Source: Steromphala cineraria (Eukaryota > Mollusca > Gastropoda > Trochida > Trochidae). From it: a stretch of DNA of 64,000 nucleotides. Positions 26,001-37,906 of this stretch are shown piece by piece. The notes beneath the pieces are model-generated. The model was not told where the DNA came from. It saw only the letters and a list, made by a program, of their open reading frames with translations, and made no database searches. Made by a program: the position numbers and the translations under genes. The stretch lies in contig OU744732.1 of assembly GCA_916613615.1 (NCBI GenBank), positions 49,157,227 through 49,221,226 of the forward strand. Reading direction: 5' to 3'. Position 1 is the first letter of the stretch, and each line of letters opens with the position of its first letter.

Positions 26001-27444
26001 ATATTCCATATACATGAACTGTTTTGTTTCTTTCTATAATGCTTCTATATTTAACTATTATATTTATCTCATTATCTTTATTTACATGGGTATCAATTAC
26101 TTTGAATGACTAAAAAAAACTATAACAATTTAATTTGGTGTCGTTTCAGGATTGTCCATCCTGATAATGCCCTTCCTGATTCTGTCGTTGATTAGCCGGA
26201 AGTGGGTGATGAGCGACATCTGGTGTCGAGCCCAGGCCTACCTCTTGACAATGTTTGTGGTGTGTCTACAATACTCGCTCCTCATCATCGCCGTGGACCG
26301 CCATTACTCCATCGTCAACTCTCTCCGCTACCCATACATCTTCTCCCCCCGTCTCGGAAACATCCTCATCGCTATCACGTGGATTCTCGGCGTTGTCATA
26401 GGGATGCCGCCATTGTTCACATACGGGGAGTTCACGTACCATCGTTCTCAGTTCGTGTGTACCTTGACGTTCGAGTCCCAGAGCAAGTACAGTGTGTTCG
26501 TTATACTTGCCACTTTCCTCCTTCCCCTCATCGTCCAGACGTTTTGCTACATCAGCATTTTTAAAGCTGCGATCAAGCATGCTAAGTCAGCCAACAGGGT
26601 CTATCCCTCTGTGGCCAGTACGAGCGCGGCGCAGGATATTACCGTCATCGCGCCGCTGGATGGGGATGATGTGTTCGTGAGGACAGCGGGGTTCAGATCT
26701 AAGAAGACAGAGTGTAAAGCTGTTAAAACCATTCTGATTATTTATGGATCCTATTTGCTTTCCTGGATCTGCTATATCGTGACGGGATTATCAAAAGCCT
26801 TCGGCTCAAGCACTTCCGGCACGTCCGAATTGACAGCCATCTCTCTTGTCTTCCTGTCATGCCCAGTTAATCCTCTGATATACGGCTATATGAACAGATT
26901 AACTCGTAATGAGATATTGAAATATTTCTCGCGTGCAAGCCATCGAATCACAGGACGAGAGTCAGTGCTCATGGACAACGAGGACTACCGCTCGTCTACC
27001 TTGACGACTAACTTTTCCTCCAGTCGCGCAACTTCCGCCGGAGTACTTCCGGCCAACAGGACTTTAATTAGCAGTTTGAGGCTAGGGTGCCGCGCCCTGG
27101 ACATGATGACGATTCAGGAGGTCTCCGAGAGCGACGAGGAGGCAACTCGTTGTCATAGCAACACCCGTGAGAGTGTGAACATAAACACAGGAAACAGGAA
27201 GATGAGACAGAGCGCCTCAGAGGGGGTTGTGCTTCATCCTCACTCCCTTCCCAAGAGGAAACTAAAACGGTGGTTGAGTAACGATGATATAACTCCAAAC
27301 GGAAGTGTAAGATCAGTTATCCCACAATCCTCGAAACATTCATTAAAATGTGTGACTTCCGGTTCAAGACGACCAAGGCCGCTTGTGCGCACGCATTCCA
27401 TGTCGAGTGACCTGTTTGAGATACCTACATGTGTAGACATTTAG
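23040..27444 (+). CDS. Class A G-protein-coupled receptor, GPR161-like (orphan)
   Basis: Coding exons 23040-23268 and 26150-27444 join in phase 1 (CTTG|gttagt ... gtttcag|GATTG) to give 507 residues. Seven helices lie at about 26-50, 63-88, 99-125, 147-165, 192-214, 268-290 and 303-323. Family marks seen: NGT in helix 1 (N1.50), Cys102 and Cys180 for the extracellular disulfide, DRH at 126-128 in place of DRY, Trp154, Pro202, NPLIY at 317-321. Oddities: Glu replaces the usual Asp2.50 (NLTCCELG), and the CWxP motif of helix 6 is absent (LSWICY). NES at about 13 is a possible glycosylation site. A Ser/Arg-rich cytoplasmic tail of about 180 residues suggests regulated trafficking. The loop-2 pattern GMPPLF..F.C and CKA..TIL before helix 6 recall GPR161, a ciliary Hedgehog-pathway receptor. 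That subfamily call is inference from remembered pattern; plain class A membership is firm. Confidence 0.85.
23645..23765. repeat. Fold-back palindrome in GPCR intron
   Basis: Arms of about 54 bp: gcgttagaaagacatatata through taccctaat pair with attagggtagg through tctttctaacgttg, around the loop actatatagc (about 23699-23708). No coding potential. Confidence 0.85.
25081..25420. mobile_element. Terminal-inverted-repeat element in GPCR intron
   Basis: The left arm tctccccacagaggcagatc continues for about 50 bp and is matched in reverse complement at about 25367-25420. The interior of about 230 bp has no open frame. It looks like a MITE. A short fragment of its end (ctctccccacag) also occurs near 32898. 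Confidence 0.75.
25807..25930 (+). repeat. Dispersed repeat related to window start
   Basis: agaatctgtgtcgaaacgtc ... atatattcctc ... cttctaa ... ctctcaaag matches bases 1-103 with substitutions and small gaps. Its full extent is unknown. Confidence 0.65.
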
Positions 27445-28070
27445 GTTTGGGTCGTGTGAAAGAGAATGACTGAGAGATTGTGTTATTCATCGATTTTTAA
27501 TGTACAAGAGAGACTGATGATTTACTTTTTAAGAATATCAGACATTCTCCATGAATTTGCAAGCACGAAACGGAATCATTGGATGGTTTCAGCTTACTGC
27601 GACACTTTGTACGTGTTTGCATATCTATGCTTCTATCTACCTACGCAAAGCCTAAAACGCGGAACTGTCAGTTTTATGCCTTGTTGCCGACCCTTGACTT
27701 TTCTGTGCTAATATCAGCGCCCCTCCAAGCAATTGTTATCAACCTTCAGTTACTTTCTGATTGGACTATTGCTTTCCTTGTAGTAAGCTAGATAGCAAAC
27801 ACAGAAAGTCAAGGGTCGACAGCAAGGCATAAACTGACAGTTCGGAAACTGGCGTTTTAGGCTCTGCCTAGGAAGATGGGTTTATAAAAGACTGATTGGT
27901 GAATGTTTTTAGGAAAAGGTTGTGATGAGTCGTTGTATTTTGCCGAAAATGTCCATTTTAACATACGTGCCATAGGTTGTTCCATATCAGTATTAAACCA
28001 CCTTGGTTAAATTGTACCTTGATTTATTTATTGTTAAAGGATTTTGTGAACCAAATAAAAACATTTGAAT
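27445..28070 (+). other. GPCR 3' UTR with inverted repeat and poly(A) signal
   Basis: Follows the TAG at 27442. It ends near the poly(A) signal AATAAA at 28054-28059. It contains an inverted repeat at 27640-27872 with arms of about 70 bp (left begins cctacgcaaagcctaaaacg). In an mRNA this would form a long duplex. Confidence 0.55.
27640..27872. repeat. Inverted repeat with 70-bp arms in GPCR 3' UTR
   Basis: Left arm 27640-27708 and right arm about 27800-27872 are near-perfect reverse complements (small indels around ggaactgtcag), separated by about 90 bp. Likely a TIR-type element inserted in the 3' UTR. Confidence 0.85.
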
Positions 28071-28119
28071 GGAATTTTGATTTGATGGGAGGAACGCAGT
28101 GTTACATTTCAACTATATT

Positions 28120-28455
28120 ATATAAAGAACATGCTTTGTAAAGCATGTTCCTATAAAAGGAATACAGTTCGTTAGTGTTAGAAAATAGGATTTATTATAA
28201 GCCAAGCGGTGAGAGAGTTTTCTCAGTTCTAGTAAAATGTTCTCGCCACTGAGTGTGATATCACTTTCTCAAGTCAGTGAAAATAACTCAGAGGGGATGA
28301 CGTCATGCGTATAATGGTTTGACGTCACTTCTACAATCAACGCGACGTTACGATCAACAATGGTATGACGTCGCCAGAAAACTCTCGAGTCAAGACCTTT
28401 AGGACATAGATTACATATTTTCGACCACAGAGGCATACAATAAACAGAATATCTT
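28120..28455. other. Short palindrome and TGACGTCA-rich spacer
   Basis: Starts with the hairpin gaacatgctttgtaaagcatgttc (about 28129-28152). Contains TGACGTCA near 28298 and 28320. No gene. Confidence 0.5.
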
Positions 28456-28610
28456 TTATTTTGAGTGTGATATCACTTATCTCTCATCTCGTGACGGGGT
28501 AAAGCCTATATTTTCACTCGTGGCTGCGCCACTCGTGAAAATACTGACTCTACCCCGTCACTCGATGAGAGATAAGTAATATCACACTCAAAACAAAAGA
28601 TATCCTCTAT
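28456..28610. repeat. Fold-back palindrome (about 150 bp)
   Basis: Arms ttttgagtgtgatatcactt and tctcatctcgtgacggggta pair with the complementary strand ending aatatcacactcaaaa. The centre is tcactcgtggctgcgccactcgtga. The centre resembles that of the fold-back at 41115-41251, so the two are probably related. Confidence 0.85.
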
Positions 28611-28784
28611 GTCTTAGATATGAAAGGTTTGCACGAGGCCTATGAATTGTACATACTTGCCGAAATCATCTTCCTTCCACGTATTGTACATAGAGGATAT
28701 AAAATTAGTATCCATGACATACTAATTTTTACGACACGAATGCACAAATATTAGTATTTTCCGAGCGATAGCGAGGGATATATA

Positions 28785-29580
28785 GAGAATCTCACCCAAG
28801 TGTCTTCTGATATCAAATATATCAACACGAGTTGATTAAAGTTACAAATATCCGAGGCTTGCCGAGGATATTTTTACTTTAATCAACGAGTGTTGATATA
28901 TTTGATATCAGAAGACACGAGGATGAGATTTTATTTATCATCCAAATCATTTTTCAACAGTAATTAGCAAAAGAATGAACATATCTGAACACAAAACTGC
29001 CATTAGACTTCTTGAACAGTGAGGTCATTGCATTGTGACGTCATCAGCATTATGACGTCATAGCATTGTTACGCCATGAACTTTATGACGTCATAGTATT
29101 GTCATCTGTGTTCTAAGTGATGCCAAAGCCTTGTGATGTCATTTAACTGATGATGTAATAGGATTATGACGATATGATTGTAGCGATATCTACAATGTAG
29201 ATATCGCTTGTAGATATCGCTTGATCTCAGAAAAGCGATATCTACTGTGGTAGCCACTTTTGGATGATAAATAAAGAATCTCACCCAAGTGTCTTCTGAT
29301 ATCAAATATATCAACACAAGTTGATAAAAGTAACAAATTTATCATCCAACATCATTTATCATCATATTAGCATGAAAAATGTACACTTTTGAACACTGAA
29401 CACCTACAACTCCTAAACCAGAGATGTCATAGCATCGTGACGTTGTTGTGTTTATGACGTCATAGCATTGTGACGTCTTTGTTGATGATGTAAAATGTTT
29501 GTGATGTCATGTATTTTCTGATCTTCCACAAGCGATATCTCCTGTGGAACACAGTTTTGGATGATAAACTAATATTAAGG
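28785..29580. repeat. Composite fold-back repeat, two further copies
   Basis: Hairpin 28793-28933 has arms gaatctcacccaagtgtctt and complement around ggcttgccgag. After it come a TGACGTCA tract (29035-29095), gatatcgctt modules in both orientations (29170-29245), a second partial hairpin arm at 29277 and another TGACGTCA tract (29420-29480), ending with the gatatctcctgtgg module. The module order mirrors 6840-7287 in inverted form. Confidence 0.7.
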
Positions 29581-30121
29581 CACGAGTGTCGTGAACGTAG
29601 TATATGCAATGGGTACGAATATAATATTCCGTTTACTACAGTAGAAGAAATATTCAAAATCTACTTGTTAGCACAGGCGGAGTAGCATGGTTTAAGAAAT
29701 ATCGTCACAAGGAGAAAGTGATTTGTAGCCCTAGGGCATAATATGAAAAATATGAACCCCGACTGCCCTCGTAGGTAATAACATACAAACGGTTTTTATT
29801 CACGATATCTCTACTGTTAGGACTGTTAGAACAATAATTTAGTTGAAATTAACCTTAATCCCATTGAAGGTTGCGATTTTATAAATATCAAATATGTAGT
29901 TTACAAATGTCAACAGTTGATAAATACTTATTTTCAATGAAAGTAGAAAAACATCCTATATATTAGCAGATCCCGACATCACAGGTAGAATTTATAAATA
30001 TCACTTACTTTATATTTACTTATATGACCTTGCATCTTGCTTGTTTGAACAAGTTTCCATTTACGTTAAACTTTCATTTTACAAATATCACTTACTTCAT
30101 TTCTACCATATCGCGACTTGT
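29581..30121. other. Intergenic, nothing recognised
   Basis: AT-rich, repeated aaatatcacttactt words at 29998 and 30084, no gene. Confidence 0.4.
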
Positions 30122-30420
30122 TAGCTCATCTGGCAAGTAAGGCCCCATGAGCTTATGGCATGGCATGGTGTCCGGCGTCCGTCCATCCTTCCGTAAACGT
30201 CCATCGACTTCTTCTCCAGAAGCATAAGGTCTAGAAAGCTGAAACTTTGTGTACATGCATCTTGACTAGTGAGAATTAAAACATGTAGCTTTGGTGGCCC
30301 TGTGGCCCCTAATAAGGGCAACAGGGGCCACGCCCTCAACACCTATTTTCATCCTTGTCTCCAAAAGCGTAATGACTAGAGAGCTGAAACTTTGTACAGA
30401 TTCTTAGACTAGTAAGGAAT
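30122..30420. mobile_element. Partial copy of the 145-bp-repeat element (inverted)
   Basis: Begins tagctcatctggcaagtaag and contains gcttatggcatggcatggtg and gtccggcgtccgtcc, followed by about two diverged 145-bp units. It is the inverted counterpart of the right end of 35044-36291 and is truncated near 30420. Confidence 0.75.
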
Positions 30421-31206
30421 ACTTTTAAATATTGAATATCATCGGTTGATTTAAACATATTTTATTCACGATGAAAGGATTGGGTACAAGTTATCCAACT
30501 TAGTGAAACCCTCTCAATATCATCGGTTACGTGTCAATACACTATATACTATACACTAAAAGTTGCCAGGGCCCTAAAATAAATTTCTGTGGTAAATTTA
30601 CAACGTTAATTAAAAAAATTTGGTTCGTCAAATTTTATCATGACTGGGTACTTTTACAAATAGAATTCATGGTAGAAAGTATAGCCACACACGTTGTAAA
30701 TGGCCAAAAGCATTTATTTTATTGATTAAATGTACAGAAATAAGCCCTATTTACTTGTAATCACCTCTATAAGTGAAACAAACAACCAATATGGCCTTTG
30801 TGTAATGCCATGACAGAAACAGAATGAGTGATGGTGACTAGCGTTATATTTGTCTTGAAAAGAAAGTCACTAATGGATTAAGACGAGTACTCTCGCACTG
30901 TTATTTATGGAGGCTTAGTTCTGTCATTCCCATCCTCGCTATGCGTGTCTCCAATGATATGAACTAAATAGCGATGCTCGAAAGCGATGCGAAGTAGCGA
31001 AGGCGAGATGCGAAGTAGCAATGTGAAAAAGTGAAGATGCGAAGCACTTGCTCATAACGCTTTCGAATTGCAATTTCACTATTTCTCATCACTTTTACAC
31101 TATTTTGCACTTGAACAAGAAAACGCGAAAAGCTATGATGCAAATGATAGACATCATTCACCATTGCATACATGATTTTATTAGTGCTTATAACTACGAT
31201 AACCGA
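30421..31206. other. Intergenic, leads into minisatellite
   Basis: No gene. Near 30970-31050 short agcgatgcgaagtagc-like repeats precede the main array and may be its degenerate edge. Confidence 0.4.
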
Positions 31207-32645
31207 TACAGCCGAACGACAAAGCGATATTGACGAATGACACAGCGATATGGCAGAACGTGAAGAATGACACAGCGATATTGTCACAGTATAACGTGAC
31301 GAATGACAAAGCGATATGGCAGAACGTGACGAATGACACGGCGATATGGTAGAACGTGACGAATGACACGGCGATATGGAAGAACGTGACGAATGACACA
31401 GCGATATGGCAGAACGTGACGAATGACACAGCGATATGGTAGAACGTGACGAATGGTACAGCGATATGGCAGAACATGACGAATGACAAAGCGATATGGC
31501 AGAACGTGACGAATGACAAAGCGATATGGCAGAACGTGACGAATGACACAGCGATATGGTAGAACGTGACGAATGACACAGCGATATGGCAGAACATGAC
31601 GAATGACAAAGCGATATGGCAGAACGTGACGAATGACAAAGCGATATGGCAGAACGTGACGGATGACACAACGATATGGCAGAACGTGACGAATGACACG
31701 GCGATATGGCAGAACGTGACGGATGATTCAACGATATGGCAGAACGTGACGAATGACACGGCGATATGGCAGAACGTGACGAATGACACAGCGATATGGC
31801 AGAACGTGACGGATGTCACAGTGGTATGGCAGAACGTGAGGAATGACACAGCAATATGGTAGAACGTGACGAATGACACAGCGATATGGCAGAACGTGAC
31901 GAATGACACAGTGGTATGGCAGAACGTGACGAATGACACGGCGATATGGTAGAACGTGACGAATGGCACAGCGATACGGCAGAAATTGACGGATGACACA
32001 GCGATATGGCAGAACGTGACGAATGGCACAGCGATACGGCAGAAATTGACGGATGACACAGCGATATGGCAGAACGTGACGAATGACACGGCGTTATGGT
32101 GGAACGTGACGAATGACACGGCGATATGGTAGAACGTGACGAATGACACGGCGATATGGAAGAACGTGACGAATGACACAGCCAAATGGCAGAACGTGAC
32201 GAATGACACGGCGATATGGCAGAACGTGACAAATGACACAGCGATATGGTAGAACGTGACGAATGACACAGCGATATGGCAAAAATTGACGGATGACACA
32301 GCGATATGGCAGAACATGACGAATGACAAAGCGATATGGCAGAACGTGACGAATGACACAGCAATATGGTAGAACGTGACGAATGACACAGCGATATGGT
32401 AGAACGTGACGAATGACACAGCGATATGGCAGAACGTGACGGATGACACGGCGATATGGCAGAACGTGACGAATGACACGGCGATATGGCAGAACGTGAC
32501 GAATGACACAGGGATATGGCAGAACGTGACGGATGTCACAGCGATATGGCAGAACATGAGGAATGACACAGCGATATGGCAGAAATTGACGAATGACACA
32601 GCGATATGACAGAACGTGACGAATGACACAGCGATATGGCAGAAC
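31207..32645. repeat. 30-bp minisatellite, about 48 units
   Basis: Consensus gaatgacacagcgatatggc plus agaacgtgac, arrayed head to tail with little indel variation. Higher-order structure is visible: a four-unit block with agaacatgac at 31471 recurs at 31591, and a two-unit block with agaaattgac at 31981 recurs at 32041. Since 30 is divisible by 3, minus-strand frames stay open, one for about 500 codons with the decapeptide CHIAVSFVTF, and plus strand reads TNDTAIWQNV. I see no start context, signal or splice site tying this to a gene. Confidence 0.9.
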
Positions 32646-33860
32646 GACAAAGCGAAAGAGCGATGTCCCTTCTCGGCCATCATACTTCTCGGCTACTATA
32701 GCTAATGGCATCATTTCTGTGTGCTCAGTGGAGTGAAAAAAGACTGATGATATGAATTAAGGAAGTGAAAATGCCTTTGATTTGAAAGAGGAATTACCTT
32801 TTCAGTTGAATGAATAAAAGGACTAGGTAAATTCAAGATACCCAGGACATTTATCAACAAATCTTGATTTGATAAGCGTTACAAATTTGAAGGTACATTC
32901 TCTCCCCACAGAAGGAGAAAAGTGTTTAATATCAAATGTTAATATCAAAACTCGTTGATATAAAATTTTCTGAATGCGGTACGAATTATATTATAAATGT
33001 GCTCTGAAATGGTCATAGTTCACAAAACCATCAAAAGGAACTCAAACGATCTCAAAAGAGATATATAGTTTTGGAATACTTAAAATGTAGAAGTTGAGAA
33101 TCTGATCCAAACCGCCTCTCAGAAGAAAGTAAACACCACTGTTTGTTTAAATTGACTGTATATCAAACATACACGCGATGTATTCAATTTTAGGACGTTT
33201 ACATAAACACATATTTGTAGCTGTTTGAATAAAGTAATTGGTGTACTGGTATTTTTTTGTTAAAATTTCTTTGTTAAATGTCGGCAGGAGTAAGAAATAA
33301 AACTTACACTCTCATGACCCCTGCCATGTTGATATGTGACGAAAATAAGCACGTTCCATCTATTTTCACATAGAATATGTCTTCCTTGTTGATGAAAAAT
33401 TATGTTATAATAAAAGTGATTTTGGAAGATTTCAATAACATAAAATTTCATATTTTTAGAAAACTATTATTTAACTCCTGCTCTTGTCGGTTTGAGCATA
33501 CGACTTCACAAACTTCACGAAATATACTTTCCAAAAAAATAATCTCGTATGTTATTTTTAAAGAATGTCTTACTTCATCTTAAAACCACAAATGTCACAT
33601 TTCAATGGTATACGTTCATAGACAAAGAGTAAGCCGAGAGGAGAACACTAGTCTTAGGTATGTTTTCGTATTGTATTAATCACAAGATGGCGTCGAAGTC
33701 AGTGTTATGAATTCCTGCCATTTTCAAGAATTCTTGCTTGACATCCCTTTGAAACTAGATTAGCGTTTGCGGGACACCGCAAAAGCAGAGCAGCCCCGAA
33801 ACTTGAGGTTTCGCCTTACCCTGTTCCACCATTTACAGGCCTCACCAAATTGGGCATTTT
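32646..33860. other. Intergenic, nothing recognised
   Basis: AT-rich; no gene or array. Confidence 0.4.
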
Positions 33861-34450
33861 CTCATGACCTTGACCTTTGACACTCAAGGTCACACAATCA
33901 ATAAAAAATTTCATTGAGTATAACAATAATGTAATGAAATAAGGTGTTAAAATATAATTTCATCCATTTTCTCCATACATATTGACATTGCCATGACCTT
34001 GACCTTCGACAGTTCATACCCAAAACCTTTTGAAAATTTTGTACTTCTCAAGAGATAATATATACAAAATCTAAATTTCCTAGCACCAAAACTTTTTAAG
34101 TTATTGCGTTTACAAGGAATTGAAATAACTCATATCTCATGACCTTCACCTTCAAGGTCACTCAATCATTGAACACTTTTTTTGTTGAGTATAACAATCA
34201 TGTATTGATTAAAAGTGTTCATAGTTAAAATTAAACATTTTCGCTAAACCATGCTTAAGTCATGACCTTGCTGTGACCTTGACGTTTGACGGATTGTAGC
34301 CGAAACCTTTTCAAAAATGTTTACTTTTCCAAGGATAATATATACCAAGTTAGAGCTTCATAGCACAAAAACTTTTCAAGTTATCGCGTTTACAAGGAAT
34401 TCTTAGAATGATAACATAGCTCGTGACCTTGACCTTTTACCTTGAAAATG
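33861..34450. repeat. Duplicated repeat with nuclear-receptor half-site words
   Basis: Two to three units of about 280 bp, each with catgaccttgacctttgac and a later accttttgaaaa..ttatcgcgtttacaaggaat block. TGACCT/AGGTCA half-sites recur as direct repeats. Fragments of the same family appear at 40530-40610 (inverted) and 48890-49015. Binding by a receptor is not implied. Confidence 0.65.
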
Positions 34451-35043
34451 AACATGTCAAAATCGTTCCCCCGAGGTATGAGTAGTAAGTTATTAATAAG
34501 AGTTCTGGAAAGCTTAGTGGAAAAAAGTTATACAGTAGCTAGTAGTACGAGTGCGGCGGTGCGGTGGAAACTTCACAAAAACTGATAGCAACCCCGTCTA
34601 AGGACGGGGCTGCTAATGAACAGACAAATTGATGGTGATGGGTAGACCGGGGCCAGTACGTCCCCTTTTCACTAAAATAGAGATAATGAGTTGTTCTCTT
34701 GCAATATACTAGTGTACGTTGGTACATATATTGAGACATATCTTAATTTTATTGCAATAATTGTTGAAACTCAACTATTTTGCCTATAACTATGTTTTAA
34801 AGACGACGAGTTGAAAAGACAAACATGCTCCGCATCGGGGCAGGTTCGGTTTCCCTCAGGGGCAGGTTCGTTCATCGTTGGCAACAATTAGTACATGTTC
34901 AGGCTATACGAATTAAAGAGAGATAAGATGCTATTCACAGTATTCGATACTTTTCAAGGACCTTCAAGAGGGTCCTTTTGAGGAGGAGGACCTTTAGAAA
35001 ATGGTTTCCAGGACGACCTAAAAAAATAGAGCCATTGGCTCTG
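34451..35043. other. Intergenic with short GC-rich words
   Basis: Includes two ggggcaggttcg words near 34837-34870 and tcaaggaccttcaagagggtcctttt near 34956. No gene. Confidence 0.4.
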
Positions 35044-36291
35044 TAGCTCATCAGGCTTAATCATCAATTATGCTGTAGAGTGTGGCCAATGTGATTCCCC
35101 CTTTGTATAGGCCACAGGGCCACCAAACATAAAATTAAGTATATAGGTGACAAGTTTCAGTTTTCTAGAACTTATACTTCAGGAGAAGAAGATGAAAATA
35201 GATTTGAAGGACGTTCCTGTTGCCTATATTAGGGGCAACAGGGCCACCAAAGCTACAATTCATAATCCTCACTAGTCAAGGAGTCTGTACACAAAGTTTC
35301 AGCTTTCTAGGTCTTATGGTTCTGTAGAAGAAGATGATAATAGGTTATAAGGGCGTGGCCCCTGTGGCCCTTAGTAGGGGTCACAGGGCCACCAAAGCTA
35401 CACTTTATAATCCTCACTATTCAAGGAGTCTGTACACAAAGTTTCAGCTTTCTAGGTCTTATGGTTCTGGAGAAGAAGATGATAATAGGTTATAAGGGCG
35501 TGGCCCCTGTGGCCCTTAGTAGGGGTCACAGGGCCACCAAAGCTACAATTTATAGTCCTCACTATTCAAGGAGTCTGTACACAAAGTTTCAGCTTTCTAG
35601 GCCTAATGCTTCTGAAGAAGAAGATGAAAATAGGTTTTAAAGGCATGGCCCCTGTGGCCCTTATTAGGGGTCACAGGGTCACCAAAGCTACAATTTATAA
35701 TCCTCACTATTCAAGGAGTCTGTACACAAAGTTTCAGCTTTCTAGGTCTTATGGTTCTGGAGAAGAAGATGATAATAGGTTTTAAGGGCGTGGCCCCTGT
35801 GGCCCTTAGTAGGGGTCACAGGGCCACCAAAGCTACACTTTATAGTCCTCACTATTCAAGGAGTCTGTACACAAAGTTAGAGCTTTCTAGGCCTTATGGT
35901 TCTGGAGAAGAAGATGAAAATAGGTTTGAAGGGCATGGCCCCTGTGGCCCTTATTAGGGGTCACAGGGCCACCAAAGCTACACTTTATAATCCTCATTAT
36001 TCAAGGAGTCTGTACACAAAGTTTCAGCTTTCTAGCCCTCATGGTTCTGGAGAAGAAGATGAAAATAGGTTTTTAGAGCGTGGCCCCTGTGGCCCTTAAT
36101 AAAGGTCACAGGGCCACCAAAGCTACAATTTATAATCCTCACTAGCCAAGGAGTCTCTACACTAAGTTTCAGCTTTCTAGGCCTTATGGTTCTGGAGAAG
36201 AAGTCGAAATTCCACAAAGTTTACGGACGGACGGACGCCGGACACCATGCCATGCCATAAGCTCATCAGGCCTTACAGGCCAGATGAGCTA
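35044..36291. mobile_element. Element with eight 145-bp tandem units
   Basis: The left end tagctcatcagg and right end gatgagcta are short inverted repeats. The right end also holds gacggacggacgccggacac and ccatgccatgccataagctc. Inside, the phrase gggcgtggcccctgtggccc recurs with exact 145-bp spacing (35351, 35496, 35641, 35786, 35931, 36076), with a diverged unit at 35206. The unit carries gggccaccaaagctac and caaagtttcagctttctagg. Small open frames through it are repeat by-products. No transposase is seen; this end sequence is, to my recollection, common in bivalve genomes. Confidence 0.8.
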
Positions 36292-37906
36292 AAAAATTGT
36301 GACTCGTCCTTACGGCCGAATGTGCCCCGCCTGTAATAACCGAACGTACCCCACAAACCACGTTTGTTCTTTTTTTATATGCTGCAAAAATACACAGCCC
36401 TCCCACCAAAATAACTTGTTCGTTTCATATACGTCTCGGCATGTTGTTTTATGCTCAAGCACAGGCAACATTTGTCAAAAACAAAGTGAACTGAAGTCGA
36501 ATAAGTTACTCAGCTACATGAAAAACGGTTTTCCTTCCACAGTTCGTCAAGAACATGTTGGACTGTCGCTATTTCAAAGTCAATGTGGGAGTAAAGTCAT
36601 GTTGTCTCTTAGAAATTACCAATTTAAGTTAAAATGGCCACCGAACAAAATTATTGGGAAAAAACGAACATGCCCCAAGGCCGTGCCTGCCCCGGCCTCC
36701 CCTACCTGTAATGCAATTATTACAAAACTTTCTGCAATGCAATGGCTAGTTGTTGGTGTGTCTCGGGCGTATTATGACGTTGGCGTATACGTTGAATTAA
36801 TTCTGATAATAATAATGATGTTTTATTTGGCTTGAAATGTAGTGTTTGAGAAGTGATAAAGAACTTCTTTGCTTTAAAGGGGCAGATTAATGAGCCAGCT
36901 GACCTGGTCCAAGTGAATTCAAGTTATCATGCTCGAATCACTCCCTTTGTCGGTAAATAATCTTATGCAAGTGATGTTCATGGACGTTATCAAAATTGTG
37001 ATTTGCTTCTAAAATTCTACAGAACAACCAATTAACCTCGTTTTTGTTTGCTGAACATTGTACCCGACACCATCACATTAGAATGACATCACAGCTAAAA
37101 TGCAAGCAAGCTGAATATACAAGGCACACTGAATACAACTAACATTTAGTTGCATCAATTTATTCAGAAACCAACTTGCTATCGTAAGCCTGGAAACAGT
37201 ATTTGTCATATTTTAAAAAAACACACGTTTAGATAATGCCGTTTTCGAAACTGTAGGAGGAATAGAAAAGTGCAATTAGACCTTTTGGTGTGTTTTGGTG
37301 TGATGTGAGATGATTAAGGGTTTAACACCGCTTTCAAGATTTTTTCACTAATATCTTGGTTGCCAGTTCTATTGCAGGGAGAAAGCCCGCAACACGATTG
37401 CATTGTGGCTGTGAATTGCCGTGAAACCTGCGTGCATCGGTTGAAATTCAGTGAACCATTGCACCCAAACCTTACTGCGTCCTCTACAGCAGAGAAAGTA
37501 ACGAGAGTTCCTTGTTACGTCGTTTATGATGTAAAGAATCAATTGTTGGTGAAATCACAGCAGCAATGGCAGCGGGCCTTTTTCTGGCTATTCCCACGCG
37601 ATTAAAATTGAATAGAATAAGTGATAAACAAATTATTACACTCGAAGAATATGGCATACAACATTTACAAAACTCGTTCAAATTTATGTATCACCTTCAA
37701 AATGTAATACTATATATTCATATTTGAAAAACATGGTCAATTACGTCATTTACGCTTATTGTCATCTGGCATCTGTATTTTGTTTCTTGGTAAAGATAAA
37801 TTTAGCTGACGTTGAGTATAAATGGAATTGAATACATGCAGTTAATTAAAATTGTACGTAAATAATCTATTAGAGTAACAAAGGTGAAATCATATCACTG
37901 TATGAG
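36292..37906. other. Intergenic; one long but unsupported open frame
   Basis: An open frame of 178 codons at 36299-36835 (plus) begins next to the preceding element's end, has no recognisable domain and lies in repeat-flanking DNA. I do not call it a gene. A possible 81-codon frame at 37360-37605 is likewise unsupported. Confidence 0.4.

Larger units (their letters stand above)
23269..26149 (+). other. GPCR intron with inserted repeats
   Basis: A 2.9-kb GT-AG intron. It holds a fold-back at 23645-23765, an inverted-repeat element at 25081-25420 and a dispersed-repeat copy at 25807-25930 related to the first 100 bases of the window. The 70- to 87-codon open frames inside are not exons. Confidence 0.7.

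Noticed and set aside
31207..32645. CRISPR-like array
   Set aside because: Units are contiguous with no spacers, and the DNA is eukaryotic.
31181..32683. 500-codon minus-strand open frame as a protein gene
   Set aside because: Entirely a 30-bp tandem repeat; several overlapping frames are equally open.
36299..36835. 178-codon plus-strand open frame
   Set aside because: No domain, low conservation-type composition, starts at the edge of a mobile element and contains GC-rich repeat-like words; no splice or start support.
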